Source: Chloroflexota bacterium (lineage in GTDB: Bacteria; Chloroflexota; Dehalococcoidia; SM23-28-2; HRBIN24). Taken from it: 16,442 nt of DNA. The translations under genes were made by a program, and so were the position numbers. This document shows, piece after piece, positions 1 to 7,052 of this stretch (the stretch's first letter is position 1; every line of letters starts with the position of its first letter). Under the pieces are notes generated by a model. That model ran no database searches. It was not told where the DNA came from and saw nothing but the letters and a program-made list of their open reading frames with translations. The DNA lies in assembly GCA_030550295.1 (NCBI GenBank), contig JAUQPQ010000034.1:1-16442 (forward strand), in the 5' to 3' direction.

Positions 1-749
1 CCATCCTCACTGGTGGCACCTTCATAACTGAGGAGATGGGGCGCAAGCTGGAGAACGCCCAGGTCTCTGATCTGGGACGGGCCCGCAAGGTGGTGGCTAC
101 CAAGGAGGAGAGCGTCATAGTTGAGGGATACGGCTCCGATGAGGCCATTCAAGCCCGCATTAAGCAGATAAAGGCCCAGATCGAGGACGCCACCAGCGAG
201 TTCGACCGGGAGAAGCTTCAGGAGCGATTGGCCAAGTTGGCGGGAGGGGTGGCGGTTATCAAGGTGGGGGCAGCCACGGAAGTGGAGCTGAAGGAGAAGA
301 AGCTGAGGATAGAGGACGCCCTCTCAGCTACCAGGGCAGCGGTGGAAGAAGGGATCGTCCCTGGAGGTGGTGTGGCCCTCCTACGGTGTCAGAAGGCCCT
401 GGACAAGCTGGATCAGGAACTGGAAGGGGACGAGAAGACAGGAGTACGCATCTTACGCCGCGCCCTGGAGGAGCCTATCCGCCAGATCGTTGAAAATGCT
501 GGCGGGGACGGCTCCATAGTGGTGGAGCAAGTGCGGTCCTCTGAAGACATCTTCTTAGGCTTCGATGCCGAAAAGCTGGAGTTCGGCAACCTCATGGAGA
601 GGGGTATTATTGACCCGGTCAAGGTGACCCGTACTGCCCTTGAGAACGCTGCCTCTATAGCTTCCCTGGTCCTCACCACTGAGACATTGGTCACCGAGAT
701 CCCTGAGCCCCCCAAGGGGCCCGAGATGCCGCCCCCGCCAGAGTACTAG
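1..749 (+). CDS. groEL: Chaperonin GroEL (Hsp60), C-terminal part, 5' end outside window
   Basis: This is the 60-kDa ring chaperonin that folds proteins in the cytosol with GroES. Only the last 248 codons are present; the first full codon is at position 3 and the frame is open to the window edge. Hallmarks in order are ILTGG near the start (end of the apical domain), DREKLQERLAKLAGG (intermediate domain hinge), EEGIVPGGGVALL (with the nearby Asp region used in ATP hydrolysis), and IDPVKVTRTALENAASIAS in the C-terminal equatorial domain. The protein ends in a short proline-rich tail (PEMPPPPEY) and not in the GGM repeats of proteobacterial GroEL, which is common outside Proteobacteria. groES would be expected upstream, but this cannot be checked. 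A 42-bp palindrome follows 10 bases after the stop. Identification is secure. Confidence 0.97.
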   Translation, partial: ILTGGTFITEEMGRKLENAQVSDLGRARKVVATKEESVIVEGYGSDEAIQARIKQIKAQIEDATSEFDREKLQERLAKLAGGVAVIKVGAATEVELKEKKLRIEDALSATRAAVEEGIVPGGGVALLRCQKALDKLDQELEGDEKTGVRILRRALEEPIRQIVENAGGDGSIVVEQVRSSEDIFLGFDAEKLEFGNLMERGIIDPVKVTRTALENAASIASLVLTTETLVTEIPEPPKGPEMPPPPEY

Positions 750-759
750 GCTGCCAAAG

Positions 760-801
760 AAGGTTTTTTGGGGGCCCAAGCTTGGGCCCCCAAAAAACCT
801 T
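760..801. repeat. Perfect 42-bp palindrome after groEL; atypical terminator-like hairpin
   Basis: Bases 760-780 are the exact reverse complement of 781-801, with no mismatch and no spacer. The half-site contains a T6 run (764-769), then GGGGGCCC, with AAGCTT at the centre. As RNA it would form a very stable stem on either strand. The order is unusual: the T-run precedes the GC core and the A-run follows it, the reverse of a normal intrinsic terminator, so no U-tract follows the hairpin. It could still end groEL transcription, protect the mRNA 3' end, or bind a dimeric protein. It may also be a dispersed repeat, but no second copy occurs in this window. Confidence 0.85.
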
Positions 802-818
802 TGCTGCCTGCTTAGAGC

Positions 819-847
819 TTGACTAGAGCGCTTCTTCCCAGCAATAT
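819..847 (+). promoter_or_regulatory. Possible promoter of the secreted protease gene
   Basis: TTGACT (819-824) matches the -35 consensus at five of six bases. CAATAT (842-847) lies 17 bases downstream as a weak -10. This would place transcription start near 854, upstream of a purine-rich AGGGTAGGGA (854-863). If real, it excludes the TTG at 819 as a start codon. The -10 match is poor, so this is only a suggestion. Confidence 0.25.
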
Positions 848-2972
848 GCCCAAGGGTAGGGAACCGTTGGGGAAGAGGCTCTTATTTGCGTTAATGGTGC
901 CTTGGGTGATATTGATGGGGGCGACTCCTCCTTCTCCTGGTTCCCGTATTCCAATAGGCCACCCCTTGGCCCAGGCCAGGGCCTCCTACATACCCCCTGC
1001 CAGCGAGAAAGACCCTGTCCTCTCGTCACGTCTCGCCTCTCTGGGGCAGGTGGACCAAGTCCTGAGGGAGGGGGAGCTAGGCCTAGCTGCTTTGGGAGAG
1101 TGGCCGGCCCAAAGGGAGGTCACCTCTGCCCTACAAGGCGGTGCCCTTAGGATTGACGATGGGGGAAAGATACAGGTGTGGATCTACACCCCCAACCCCG
1201 AGGGAACGGCTGAGCGGGTTCAGATCCTTGGGGGGAGGGTCGAGAGGATCTCCACAGAACGGGGCATCGTCCAGGCATGGGTGCCGGTAGCCTGGCTGCG
1301 GGAAGTAAGGCGCTGGCCAGAGGTGAAATACGTGGAGGAGCCCCCCTATCCCCATGTCCAGCAGGGCACCATTATAAGCGAGGGCGACTTTGTGATCCGG
1401 GCGCGCGACTTGCGCCGCATTGTGGGTCTGGCTGGCAGAGGGGTGCGGGTCGGCGTCATCTCCGACGGGGTAAGGGGGCTAGCCCTTTCTCAAAGCCGAG
1501 GGGAACTGCCCTCCGTCAATTACCTAGATTGTAACGTCGTCCCTGGCACCGATCCCACCCGTACAGGGGCCGAGGGGACGGCCATGTTAGAGATCATCCA
1601 TGACCTGGCACCGGAAGCGGAGTTATGGTTCGGCCATTTCGCCATGGGCACCCCCCTCGACTTCAATGCCGCCGTCAATTGTCTAGCCGAGAGAGTAGAC
1701 ATAATAGTGGACGATATAAGCTGGATAAACGTGGGCCCCTACGATGGCACTAGCCTGGTCTCCGTCAACACTGCCCTTGCCCTCAACTCTTCTGGCAACC
1801 CGCTTCGGGCCTACATGACGGCGGTGGGTAACTTGGCCCGCTCCCATTACCAGGAGAAGTTCAGTTCGTGTGGATCGGAGGGGGTGCACCAGTTCACTGC
1901 CACGGCAAGGACGGTAGATCGGGACGGTATCGGCCCCTCTTGCAGCAATCCTATTCTGGTGGCCCCTAGGACTACGCTTAAAGTCTTCGTTCAGTGGAAC
2001 GAGCCGTTCGGGGGGGCATGCGACGACTATGACGCGTACCTGTTTCCTCATGGTAGCCTGGAGATCTTGGCCTACAGCGAGAATCCCCAGACGTGTACCC
2101 AGAACCCTACTGAGCAGCTAATCTGGCACAACGGCTCTGAGGCGCCGGCAGTAGTGGACTTGCTCATCCTTTCCAGGGGGGCCAACGTCCGCGAGTTCGA
2201 CATATTCTTCATAGGTGGCAGCCCTAACTTCTATACCCCGCCCAGCAGCGTCCCCAACCAGGCTGATGCCCGTGGTGGTGTCCTGGCCGTAGGGGCCATC
2301 AACGTCTTCGACCCTACCAACAGGGAGTTATCGCCCGAAAGCGGCCGTGGGCCCACTAACGATGGTCGCCTCAAGCCAGATATCACTGCCACCGATGGGG
2401 TGCGCGTCTCTGGTTCGGGGGGCTTTTACCCCCGGTTCTTCGGGACCTCGGCGGCCGCGCCTCATGTGGCAGGGGTGGCCGCCCTCCTCTTGGAGTGTCG
2501 AGCTGATCTTTTGCGCCAGGGGGGCCCAGACGAGGATAGCGCCGTAGAGCGAGAGGCGTTGCGGGAGGCGCTCCTCCTCACTGCCCAAGACTTGGGGCCG
2601 CCAGGACAGGACAACGGCTATGGGCATGGCCTTCTGGACGCCGTGATGGCTGCTTCATACCTTTGTAGGGATGTCTCCCAGGTAATGTGGGGAGACCTAG
2701 ACTGCACACGCTCGGTAGATGCCGTTGATGCCTTAACGGCGTTGCGCTATGTGGTTGGACTTCCCGTTAGCCAACAGCAGCCGTGCCCTGTGGTGGGGGG
2801 AGCCATTGATGAGGTGGTCCCGTGGGGAGACGTGGACTGCGACGCTAGGGTTTCGGCGGTGGATGCCTTGAAGATCCTTCGCTATACGGTGGGGTTGCCT
2901 GTTTCGGCTCCTGAGCAGTGTCCGGCCTTAGGTTCCCTGGTGACCCTTTTGCCCCCCTTCATACCCCCCTAG
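846..2972 (+). CDS. Secreted subtilase-fold serine protease with inserted beta domain and C-terminal type I dockerin
   Basis: Extracellular protease of the subtilisin fold, 708 residues from the ATG. The frame opens at TTG 819. TTG 867 is another start, with AGGGTAGGGA a few bases upstream. All forms keep a signal peptide (GKR, then the hydrophobic stretch LLFALMVPWVILMGA). Catalytic features from the ATG: Asp207 in VGVISDGV; Glu243 in EGTAMLEIIHDLAP, where classic subtilisins have His-Gly-Thr; Asp289/290 in VDIIVDDI at the oxyanion position; Ser535 in GTSAAAPHVAGVAAL. Glu-Asp-Ser with an oxyanion Asp is the sedolisin (S53) arrangement and fits the 'peptidase S53-like' branch of subtilases. 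Residues about 340-465 form an inserted beta-rich segment. Residues 616-696 hold two dockerin repeats (GDLDC... and GDVDC...), each with a following Cys. No cohesin is in the window. The 3' end overlaps the opposing M16 gene by 45 bp. Confidence 0.9.
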   Translation: MPKGREPLGKRLLFALMVPWVILMGATPPSPGSRIPIGHPLAQARASYIPPASEKDPVLSSRLASLGQVDQVLREGELGLAALGEWPAQREVTSALQGGALRIDDGGKIQVWIYTPNPEGTAERVQILGGRVERISTERGIVQAWVPVAWLREVRRWPEVKYVEEPPYPHVQQGTIISEGDFVIRARDLRRIVGLAGRGVRVGVISDGVRGLALSQSRGELPSVNYLDCNVVPGTDPTRTGAEGTAMLEIIHDLAPEAELWFGHFAMGTPLDFNAAVNCLAERVDIIVDDISWINVGPYDGTSLVSVNTALALNSSGNPLRAYMTAVGNLARSHYQEKFSSCGSEGVHQFTATARTVDRDGIGPSCSNPILVAPRTTLKVFVQWNEPFGGACDDYDAYLFPHGSLEILAYSENPQTCTQNPTEQLIWHNGSEAPAVVDLLILSRGANVREFDIFFIGGSPNFYTPPSSVPNQADARGGVLAVGAINVFDPTNRELSPESGRGPTNDGRLKPDITATDGVRVSGSGGFYPRFFGTSAAAPHVAGVAALLLECRADLLRQGGPDEDSAVEREALREALLLTAQDLGPPGQDNGYGHGLLDAVMAASYLCRDVSQVMWGDLDCTRSVDAVDALTALRYVVGLPVSQQQPCPVVGGAIDEVVPWGDVDCDARVSAVDALKILRYTVGLPVSAPEQCPALGSLVTLLPPFIPP

Positions 2973-4241
2973 AAGGGAGACGAAGGGCTCGCCGGACGAA
3001 AAGGGCCCCACGGCGGCCATGCGTATCGCTTCGGGCCTGAAGAGCTTCTGGGCCACCCTCTTGACATCTTCCGGCCTCACTCTCTCTATCTCGGCCACCA
3101 CTTCCTGGGGTGTACGGATGCCCCCTAGAAGGAGCTCCTGTCCTCCAAGCCAGCCAGCTAGGTGGCGCGTATCCTCCAACCGCAGGAAAAGGCGGCTCTT
3201 GGCCATCTTGCGTGCCCTCTCCAGCTCCTCCTCGGCTATGCCGTCTTGGCTCAACCGGGCCAACTCCTCCACCACTAGCGAGACCACGGAAGGAGCCTTC
3301 TGGGGGTCGGTGCCGGCATAGATGCCTAGCGCCCCTGTGTCCTGGAAATGCAAGGCGTAGGAATGGACGTCGTAAACTAGGCCTCGTCTCTCCCTCAGTT
3401 CTAGGAAGAGTCTGCTGCTCATCCCCTCACCCAAGGCGATGGAGAGGAGAGTCACAGCGTAGCGGTCTGGGTGGCCTAGGGGGAGGGCAGGGACGGCCAG
3501 GGCCAGGTGTGCCTGCTCAGTCTCCTTGTGGCGTACTATCACCTTGGGTCCCGGACCATCGCCCGCAGGGATCCAAGGATGGGGCGAGCCGCCTGGCCAT
3601 CGCCCTGCCTGTGCCCAGATAGCGTCCACCACCTCCTGATGGGGGATGTTGCCTACCACGGCCATCACCAAGTTGTTGGGCACATATTGATGGTGCAAAA
3701 ATTCAACTACCTGTTCGCGGGTGATAGCCTGGACCGATTGTTTGGTGCCTGCCACGTCCCTTCCTAAGGGGTTATTAGGCCAAAGGGCAGAGTCCACCAG
3801 AACGTCTACCAACTGGGCAGGGGAATCCTCCACTGCTGCTAGCTCTTCCAGCACTACTTGGCGCTCCTTTTCCATCTCTTCTGGATCTAGCAGCGGTTGA
3901 GATACGAGCTCTAGCAAGAGGCCCAGGGCAGCTAGGAAATCGTCTCGGATCACTTTGGCGTAAAATACGGTCATTTCCCGGTCGGTGCCGCCATTGACAT
4001 CGCCGCCGATGGCGTCCACTAGCTCGGCAACGTCTTTGGGGGTAGGATGGCGATGCGTCCCCTTAAAGCAGAGGTGCTCCACAAAGTGGGAGATGCCTGC
4101 CTCCTGATCCCTTTCGTAGCGTGATCCCGCCCCAATGTACAGGCTTATAGCCACTGAGTAGAGCTGAGGGCGATAGGCGGTGACGATGCGAAGGCCGTTA
4201 GGCAGGACTGTCTTTTCATATGCGTGAATCAAGGCCCCCAC
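2928..4241 (-). CDS. M16 family zinc metallopeptidase (processing-peptidase-like)
   Basis: Inverzincin protease of the M16B type, related to mitochondrial processing peptidase and Bacillus YmxG; 437 residues, the usual length for a single-chain subunit. The zinc and catalytic motif HFVEH is at residues 52-56, and the third ligand is Glu132 (or Glu133) in VVLEEL, at the family's roughly 76-residue spacing. The second half contains the conserved region around GEGMSSRLFLELRERRGLVYDVHSY, typical of active members. No signal peptide is visible, so it probably acts in the cytosol on peptides or small proteins. The start is GTG 4241, with only a weak purine stretch upstream. It is the last gene of the miaB-nrtR unit, 95 bases after the NrtR-like gene. 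The last 45 bases overlap the end of the opposing dockerin protease gene. Confidence 0.93.
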   Translation of the reverse strand: MGALIHAYEKTVLPNGLRIVTAYRPQLYSVAISLYIGAGSRYERDQEAGISHFVEHLCFKGTHRHPTPKDVAELVDAIGGDVNGGTDREMTVFYAKVIRDDFLAALGLLLELVSQPLLDPEEMEKERQVVLEELAAVEDSPAQLVDVLVDSALWPNNPLGRDVAGTKQSVQAITREQVVEFLHHQYVPNNLVMAVVGNIPHQEVVDAIWAQAGRWPGGSPHPWIPAGDGPGPKVIVRHKETEQAHLALAVPALPLGHPDRYAVTLLSIALGEGMSSRLFLELRERRGLVYDVHSYALHFQDTGALGIYAGTDPQKAPSVVSLVVEELARLSQDGIAEEELERARKMAKSRLFLRLEDTRHLAGWLGGQELLLGGIRTPQEVVAEIERVRPEDVKRVAQKLFRPEAIRMAAVGPFSSGEPFVSLLGGYEGGQKGHQGT

Positions 4242-4279
4242 CCCCTAGGCCTTTCAGGGAGAGTTTTAGAAGCGTAAGG

Positions 4280-4323
4280 CCCACTAGTCATTGTGGGAGG
4301 CCAAAATGATAAGGTCAATGACT
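4280..4323 (-). promoter_or_regulatory. Two mutually exclusive hairpins upstream of the M16 gene
   Basis: The 95-base gap between the NrtR-like gene and the M16 gene holds two overlapping inverted repeats. An 8-bp pair, AGTCATTG (4286-4293) with CAATGACT (4316-4323), encloses 22 bases. A 5-bp pair, CCCAC (4280-4284) with GTGGG (4293-4297), uses bases of the first. In the minus-strand transcript only one stem could form at a time, as in attenuators. No clear U-tract follows either stem. It could also be a protein-binding site or chance. Confidence 0.3.
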
Positions 4324-4336
4324 GGCTTGATAGGCC

Positions 4337-5002
4337 TCAGAAGACGATCGGACGTCGTTCTCTGAAGGTGTAGAGCTGAGGTGGACGGTGACGCCCCAGG
4401 CGGGCCTTTTTCCCTGTGGGCATCACCAGGCCCAGGGAGAGCATGCGGCGACGGAAGTTGCGCTTGTCTAAGGGCCGACCCAGGATGGCCTCGTAAACCT
4501 TTTGCAGTTGCCCCATGGTGAACTGAGGGGGCAAGAGGGAATAGGCCACATTGCTGTACCCTAGCTTGGCCCGAAGGCGGCCAAGGGCGTACTCCACTAC
4601 CTCCTGATTGCGAAAGGCCAAAGGGGGGAGCTGGGCCACAGGGAACCAACGGGGAGGCCACTCTTGCCGTGGCGACAGATGTACCTGCTCTCCGTTAACT
4701 AGGGCGAAGTAGGTTACCGCTACCCCCCCTCGACCGTCGAGATTGTGGAAGGTGTACAGCTGCTCTAGGTAGACGTCGGTTACGCCTGTCTCCTCCTCAA
4801 GCTTTCTCACAGCTGCTGCCTGGGGGCTCTCATTGGGCGACAGGAGGCCTCCAGGTAAGGACCACCACCCCTCGTAGGGAGGGGCGCTGCGCCTGATAAG
4901 TAGGACCTGTAGCTGGCCTTGGGCGACGGTAAAGATGACCACTAGGGCGGCCACGGGGCGTAAGCCAAGGGCGGAGGTGGGAGGGTGGGGGCTTACGGCC
5001 AC
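4337..5002 (-). CDS. NrtR-like transcriptional regulator (Nudix domain plus winged helix)
   Basis: A 221-residue protein. The N-terminal Nudix domain spans residues about 15-140, with its box at 52-74 (G52, E58, R66, E70, E71, G73). Residue 67 is Lys where the hydrolase consensus has Glu. The C-terminal winged helix at about 149-221 contains LLPPQFTMGQLQKVYEAILG and DKRNFRRRML. This is the layout of NrtR, which represses NAD-synthesis or ADP-ribose-related genes and senses a nucleotide through a usually inactive Nudix domain; related members regulate sugar pathways. The altered box fits ligand binding without hydrolysis. Start GTG 5002 has a strong AAGGAGG about 7 bases upstream, overlapping the miaB stop (TAA 5015-5017), so the two genes are probably translationally coupled. 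No NAD-pathway gene is in the window, so the target is unknown. Confidence 0.85.
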   Translation of the reverse strand: MAVSPHPPTSALGLRPVAALVVIFTVAQGQLQVLLIRRSAPPYEGWWSLPGGLLSPNESPQAAAVRKLEEETGVTDVYLEQLYTFHNLDGRGGVAVTYFALVNGEQVHLSPRQEWPPRWFPVAQLPPLAFRNQEVVEYALGRLRAKLGYSNVAYSLLPPQFTMGQLQKVYEAILGRPLDKRNFRRRMLSLGLVMPTGKKARLGRHRPPQLYTFRERRPIVF

Positions 5003-5014
5003 GGAACGCCCTCC

Positions 5015-6304
5015 TTAGCAGATCAAAGCTTCGGCCTGGACCAGTGACCCCTGTAGCGCCCAGGGGCTAGCTTTATCGATGCGGACATGCACCAGGTCAC
5101 CTGGCTTGGCATCTCCAGGGAAATGGGTCAGCTTGTTAGTGCGGGTGCGGCCGTACAGCTTTCCGTCCCTCTTCCCCTCCACCAGCACCTCTTGCACCGA
5201 GCCTATTAGGGCTTCATTGATCTGGCGGGCGATCGCCCCTTGGAGCTCCTCTACCAGATGAAGGCGGCGCATCTTCTCATGGTGGGCAACGTCGTCCTCC
5301 ATGCGTCGCCAGGCGTAGGTGCCAGGGCGAGGGGAGTAGGCTGCCACGTGCACCTTATCGAACCGTACCTTTTCCAGCAGATCGAGGGTGTGCTGGAATT
5401 CTTCTTCTGTCTCACCGCAGAAGCCTACGATGACATCAGTAGTGATGGCGGCGCCGGGGACGAGTTGGCGGATAAGGGCGATCTTCTCCAGGTACTCTTC
5501 TACCGTGTAGCCGCGGCGCATGCGGGCCAGGACGGCATTATCGCCCGACTGTACGGGGATGTTAAAGTATTCGCACACCTTAGAGAGGCTGGCTACGGCC
5601 TTTACAATGCGCTCCGTCATGTCCTTGGGATAAGAGGTGAGAAAGCGGATGCGCACCAGGCCGGGGATGTCGTGGATAGCTGTCATCAGGTCTGCCAGGT
5701 CAGGTCGGTGGGGCAGGTCTTTGCCGTAGGCCTCCACTGTCTGCCCAAGGAGGGTTACCTCCTTTACCCCCAGCGAGCAGAGATGCTCCACCTCGCTGAC
5801 TACCTCAGGGATCGGACGTGAGCGTTCGCGCCCTCTGCGGAAGGGGACGATGCAGTAAGTGCAGAATTTGTTACAACCATGGATGACGGGGACGTAGGCA
5901 GTGGGGCCTTTAGGCTCTTGGAAAGTGGTGGGCCAAAACTCCCCACCCAGTTCACTTTCGGGAACCAGCTGGCGGAGTATAGCGTCAAAATCTTGGGGCT
6001 GGGCCCATATGTCCACGAAGGGGAAGCGGGCCTGGAGGTGGTCCACCTTGGGCCCTACCAGGCACCCCATGACGGCTATCCGCAGGTTAGGATTCTTCTT
6101 CTGTTTCAGGTGCCTTAGGTAGCCTAGATAAGATATGGCCTTATCCTCCGCCTTCTGGCGGACGACGCAGGTATTGACCACTGCCAGGTCGGCCTCTTCT
6201 GGGCGGCCAGCTTCGTGGTAGCCGAGCTTCTTGAGGCCGGCCGCCAGCTTAGCTGAGTCGGCCTCGTTCATCTGGCAGCCTTCTGTCCAGATGTAGTACC
6301 GCAT
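5015..6304 (-). CDS. miaB: tRNA-2-methylthio-N6-dimethylallyladenosine synthase MiaB
   Basis: Radical-SAM methylthiotransferase that adds a methylthio group to i6A37 of tRNAs reading UNN codons. From ATG 6304 it is 429 residues. The N-terminal UPF0004 domain has the auxiliary-cluster cysteines Cys10 (EGCQMNEADS), Cys46 (NTCVV) and Cys81 (MGCLVG). The radical-SAM motif C144-x3-C148-x2-C151 lies in HGCNKFCTYC, followed by VPFRRGRERSRP. The last 60 or so residues form a TRAM RNA-binding domain. The QMNEADS signature favours MiaB over RimO and MtaB. The frame also allows a GTG at 6343, but ATG 6304 aligns with the family start and lies 10 bases after a good -10 box. It heads the miaB, nrtR-like, M16 unit and is divergent from the VTT protein gene. 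Confidence 0.95.
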   Translation of the reverse strand: MRYYIWTEGCQMNEADSAKLAAGLKKLGYHEAGRPEEADLAVVNTCVVRQKAEDKAISYLGYLRHLKQKKNPNLRIAVMGCLVGPKVDHLQARFPFVDIWAQPQDFDAILRQLVPESELGGEFWPTTFQEPKGPTAYVPVIHGCNKFCTYCIVPFRRGRERSRPIPEVVSEVEHLCSLGVKEVTLLGQTVEAYGKDLPHRPDLADLMTAIHDIPGLVRIRFLTSYPKDMTERIVKAVASLSKVCEYFNIPVQSGDNAVLARMRRGYTVEEYLEKIALIRQLVPGAAITTDVIVGFCGETEEEFQHTLDLLEKVRFDKVHVAAYSPRPGTYAWRRMEDDVAHHEKMRRLHLVEELQGAIARQINEALIGSVQEVLVEGKRDGKLYGRTRTNKLTHFPGDAKPGDLVHVRIDKASPWALQGSLVQAEALIC

Positions 6305-6314
6305 GGCACAGTCT

Positions 6315-6343
6315 ATTCTAGCATGAAGTGGGGGGGCTCCCAA
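6315..6343 (-). promoter_or_regulatory. Promoter of miaB, near-leaderless
   Basis: Read on the minus strand, TTGGGA (6343-6338) and TAGAAT (6320-6315) are separated by exactly 17 bases. The ATG at 6304 follows the -10 box after 10 bases, so the expected transcript has a 5' leader of only about 3-4 bases. No Shine-Dalgarno sequence is present. The site lies against the -10 box of the divergent VTT gene. Confidence 0.55.
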
Positions 6344-6347
6344 GGTT

Positions 6348-6353
6348 TATACT
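6348..6353 (+). promoter_or_regulatory. -10 box of the VTT gene, probably leaderless
   Basis: TATACT matches the -10 consensus at five of six bases and is followed by seven bases and then ATG 6361, which puts the expected transcription start at or next to the start codon. No convincing -35 element lies 16-18 bases upstream, and there is no Shine-Dalgarno sequence. The sequence supports ATG 6361 over the in-frame GTG at 6328. Confidence 0.45.
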
Positions 6354-6360
6354 TGATAGC

Positions 6361-7014
6361 ATGGACGCCCGCGGCGGCGAGAAGGGAGTAGTTACTAGGG
6401 CTGCAGGGGCATCCTGGTGGGGATGGCTCAGGGGCATGCCCACTCCGGCCTTGGTGGGCCTGGGGCTGGTGCTGGTGTTGGTTCTGGGGGTGACGGTGGC
6501 CCTTGTCCCCGTCCTCTTGGGTGTATCAGAGGAAGACTTAAAGGCCCTGGGTTATCCTGGCGTATTTATAGCCAATTTCCTGGGCACTGCCACCTTGTTT
6601 GTACCAGTCCCAGGCCTGAGCGCTGCTGGTCAGGCCCTCATCGTTACCCTGGCGGACACCTTAGATCCTCCCTTGGTGGCCTTTTTGGGAGGCCTAGGCA
6701 TGGCCACTGCCGAGCTTACGGCCTACGCGGCCGGCAGGGGCCTGCGGGAGATAAGCTCCCAGCGCCCAGTGAAGTTGCGAGGGCGCCTAGGAAGAGCAGT
6801 GACTAAGGCTGCCCGCCTGATAGACCAGCTCATGGTCCATTACGGTGTGCCTACCCTCTTCGTGCTATCGGCGGTGCCTAATCCGTTGTTTGAGTTTGCT
6901 GGGATTACAGCCGGAGCGGTAAGGATGCCCCTTTGGCGGTTTCTGATGGCGGTGACGGCCGGTAAGATGGTGCGCGCCTTCCTTTTGGCATATGTGGGCA
7001 ACAGTCTGTTTTAG
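6361..7014 (+). CDS. VTT (DedA/SNARE-associated) family membrane protein
   Basis: Integral membrane protein of the VTT superfamily (PF09335-like), 217 residues from ATG 6361. Members such as DedA, YqaA and the VMP1/TMEM41 relatives are linked to lipid scrambling and membrane homeostasis; the substrate here is unknown. Segments seen: a strong transmembrane helix at about residues 30-52, a re-entrant-type region with NFLGTATLFVPVPG, a second block ending in GMATAELTAYAAGRGL, and a C-terminal pair around SAVPNPLFEFAGITAGAVRMPLW and the final 25 residues. The PNP-x-F-(D/E)-xAG pattern is characteristic of the soluble-loop-to-helix region in this subgroup. The gene stands alone, divergent from miaB, and converges on the DUF5666 gene 38 bases downstream. 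An in-frame GTG at 6328 would add 11 residues. Confidence 0.85.
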   Translation: MDARGGEKGVVTRAAGASWWGWLRGMPTPALVGLGLVLVLVLGVTVALVPVLLGVSEEDLKALGYPGVFIANFLGTATLFVPVPGLSAAGQALIVTLADTLDPPLVAFLGGLGMATAELTAYAAGRGLREISSQRPVKLRGRLGRAVTKAARLIDQLMVHYGVPTLFVLSAVPNPLFEFAGITAGAVRMPLWRFLMAVTAGKMVRAFLLAYVGNSLF

Positions 7015-7015
7015 A

Positions 7016-7050
7016 GGCCCTGGGTTTAGCGATGGATGATGGCCAGGGCC
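7016..7050. terminator. Inverted repeat between convergent genes, possible bidirectional hairpin
   Basis: GGCCCTGG (7016-7023) and CCAGGGCC (7043-7050) form a perfect 8-bp stem with a 19-base loop. It fills the 38-base gap between the stops of the VTT gene and the opposing DUF5666 gene. There is no T-run after the stem on either strand, so it is not a classic intrinsic terminator. Position and GC content make a termination or 3'-end stabilising role plausible. Confidence 0.4.
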
Positions 7051-7052
7051 GG

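Noticed and set aside
819..845. TTG 819 as start of the dockerin protease
   Set aside because: It has no ribosome binding site and falls in a possible -35 box; the signal peptide is complete from ATG 846 or TTG 867.
3110..3622. 170-codon open frame antisense to the M16 gene
   Set aside because: It is low-complexity and rich in Pro, Gly and Arg, with no family features. The M16 gene in the same region is unambiguous.
5240..5821. 193-codon open frame antisense to miaB
   Set aside because: It lies wholly inside a clearly conserved gene on the other strand, has no promoter or ribosome binding site, and its product resembles no family. Long antisense frames are expected in GC-rich genes.
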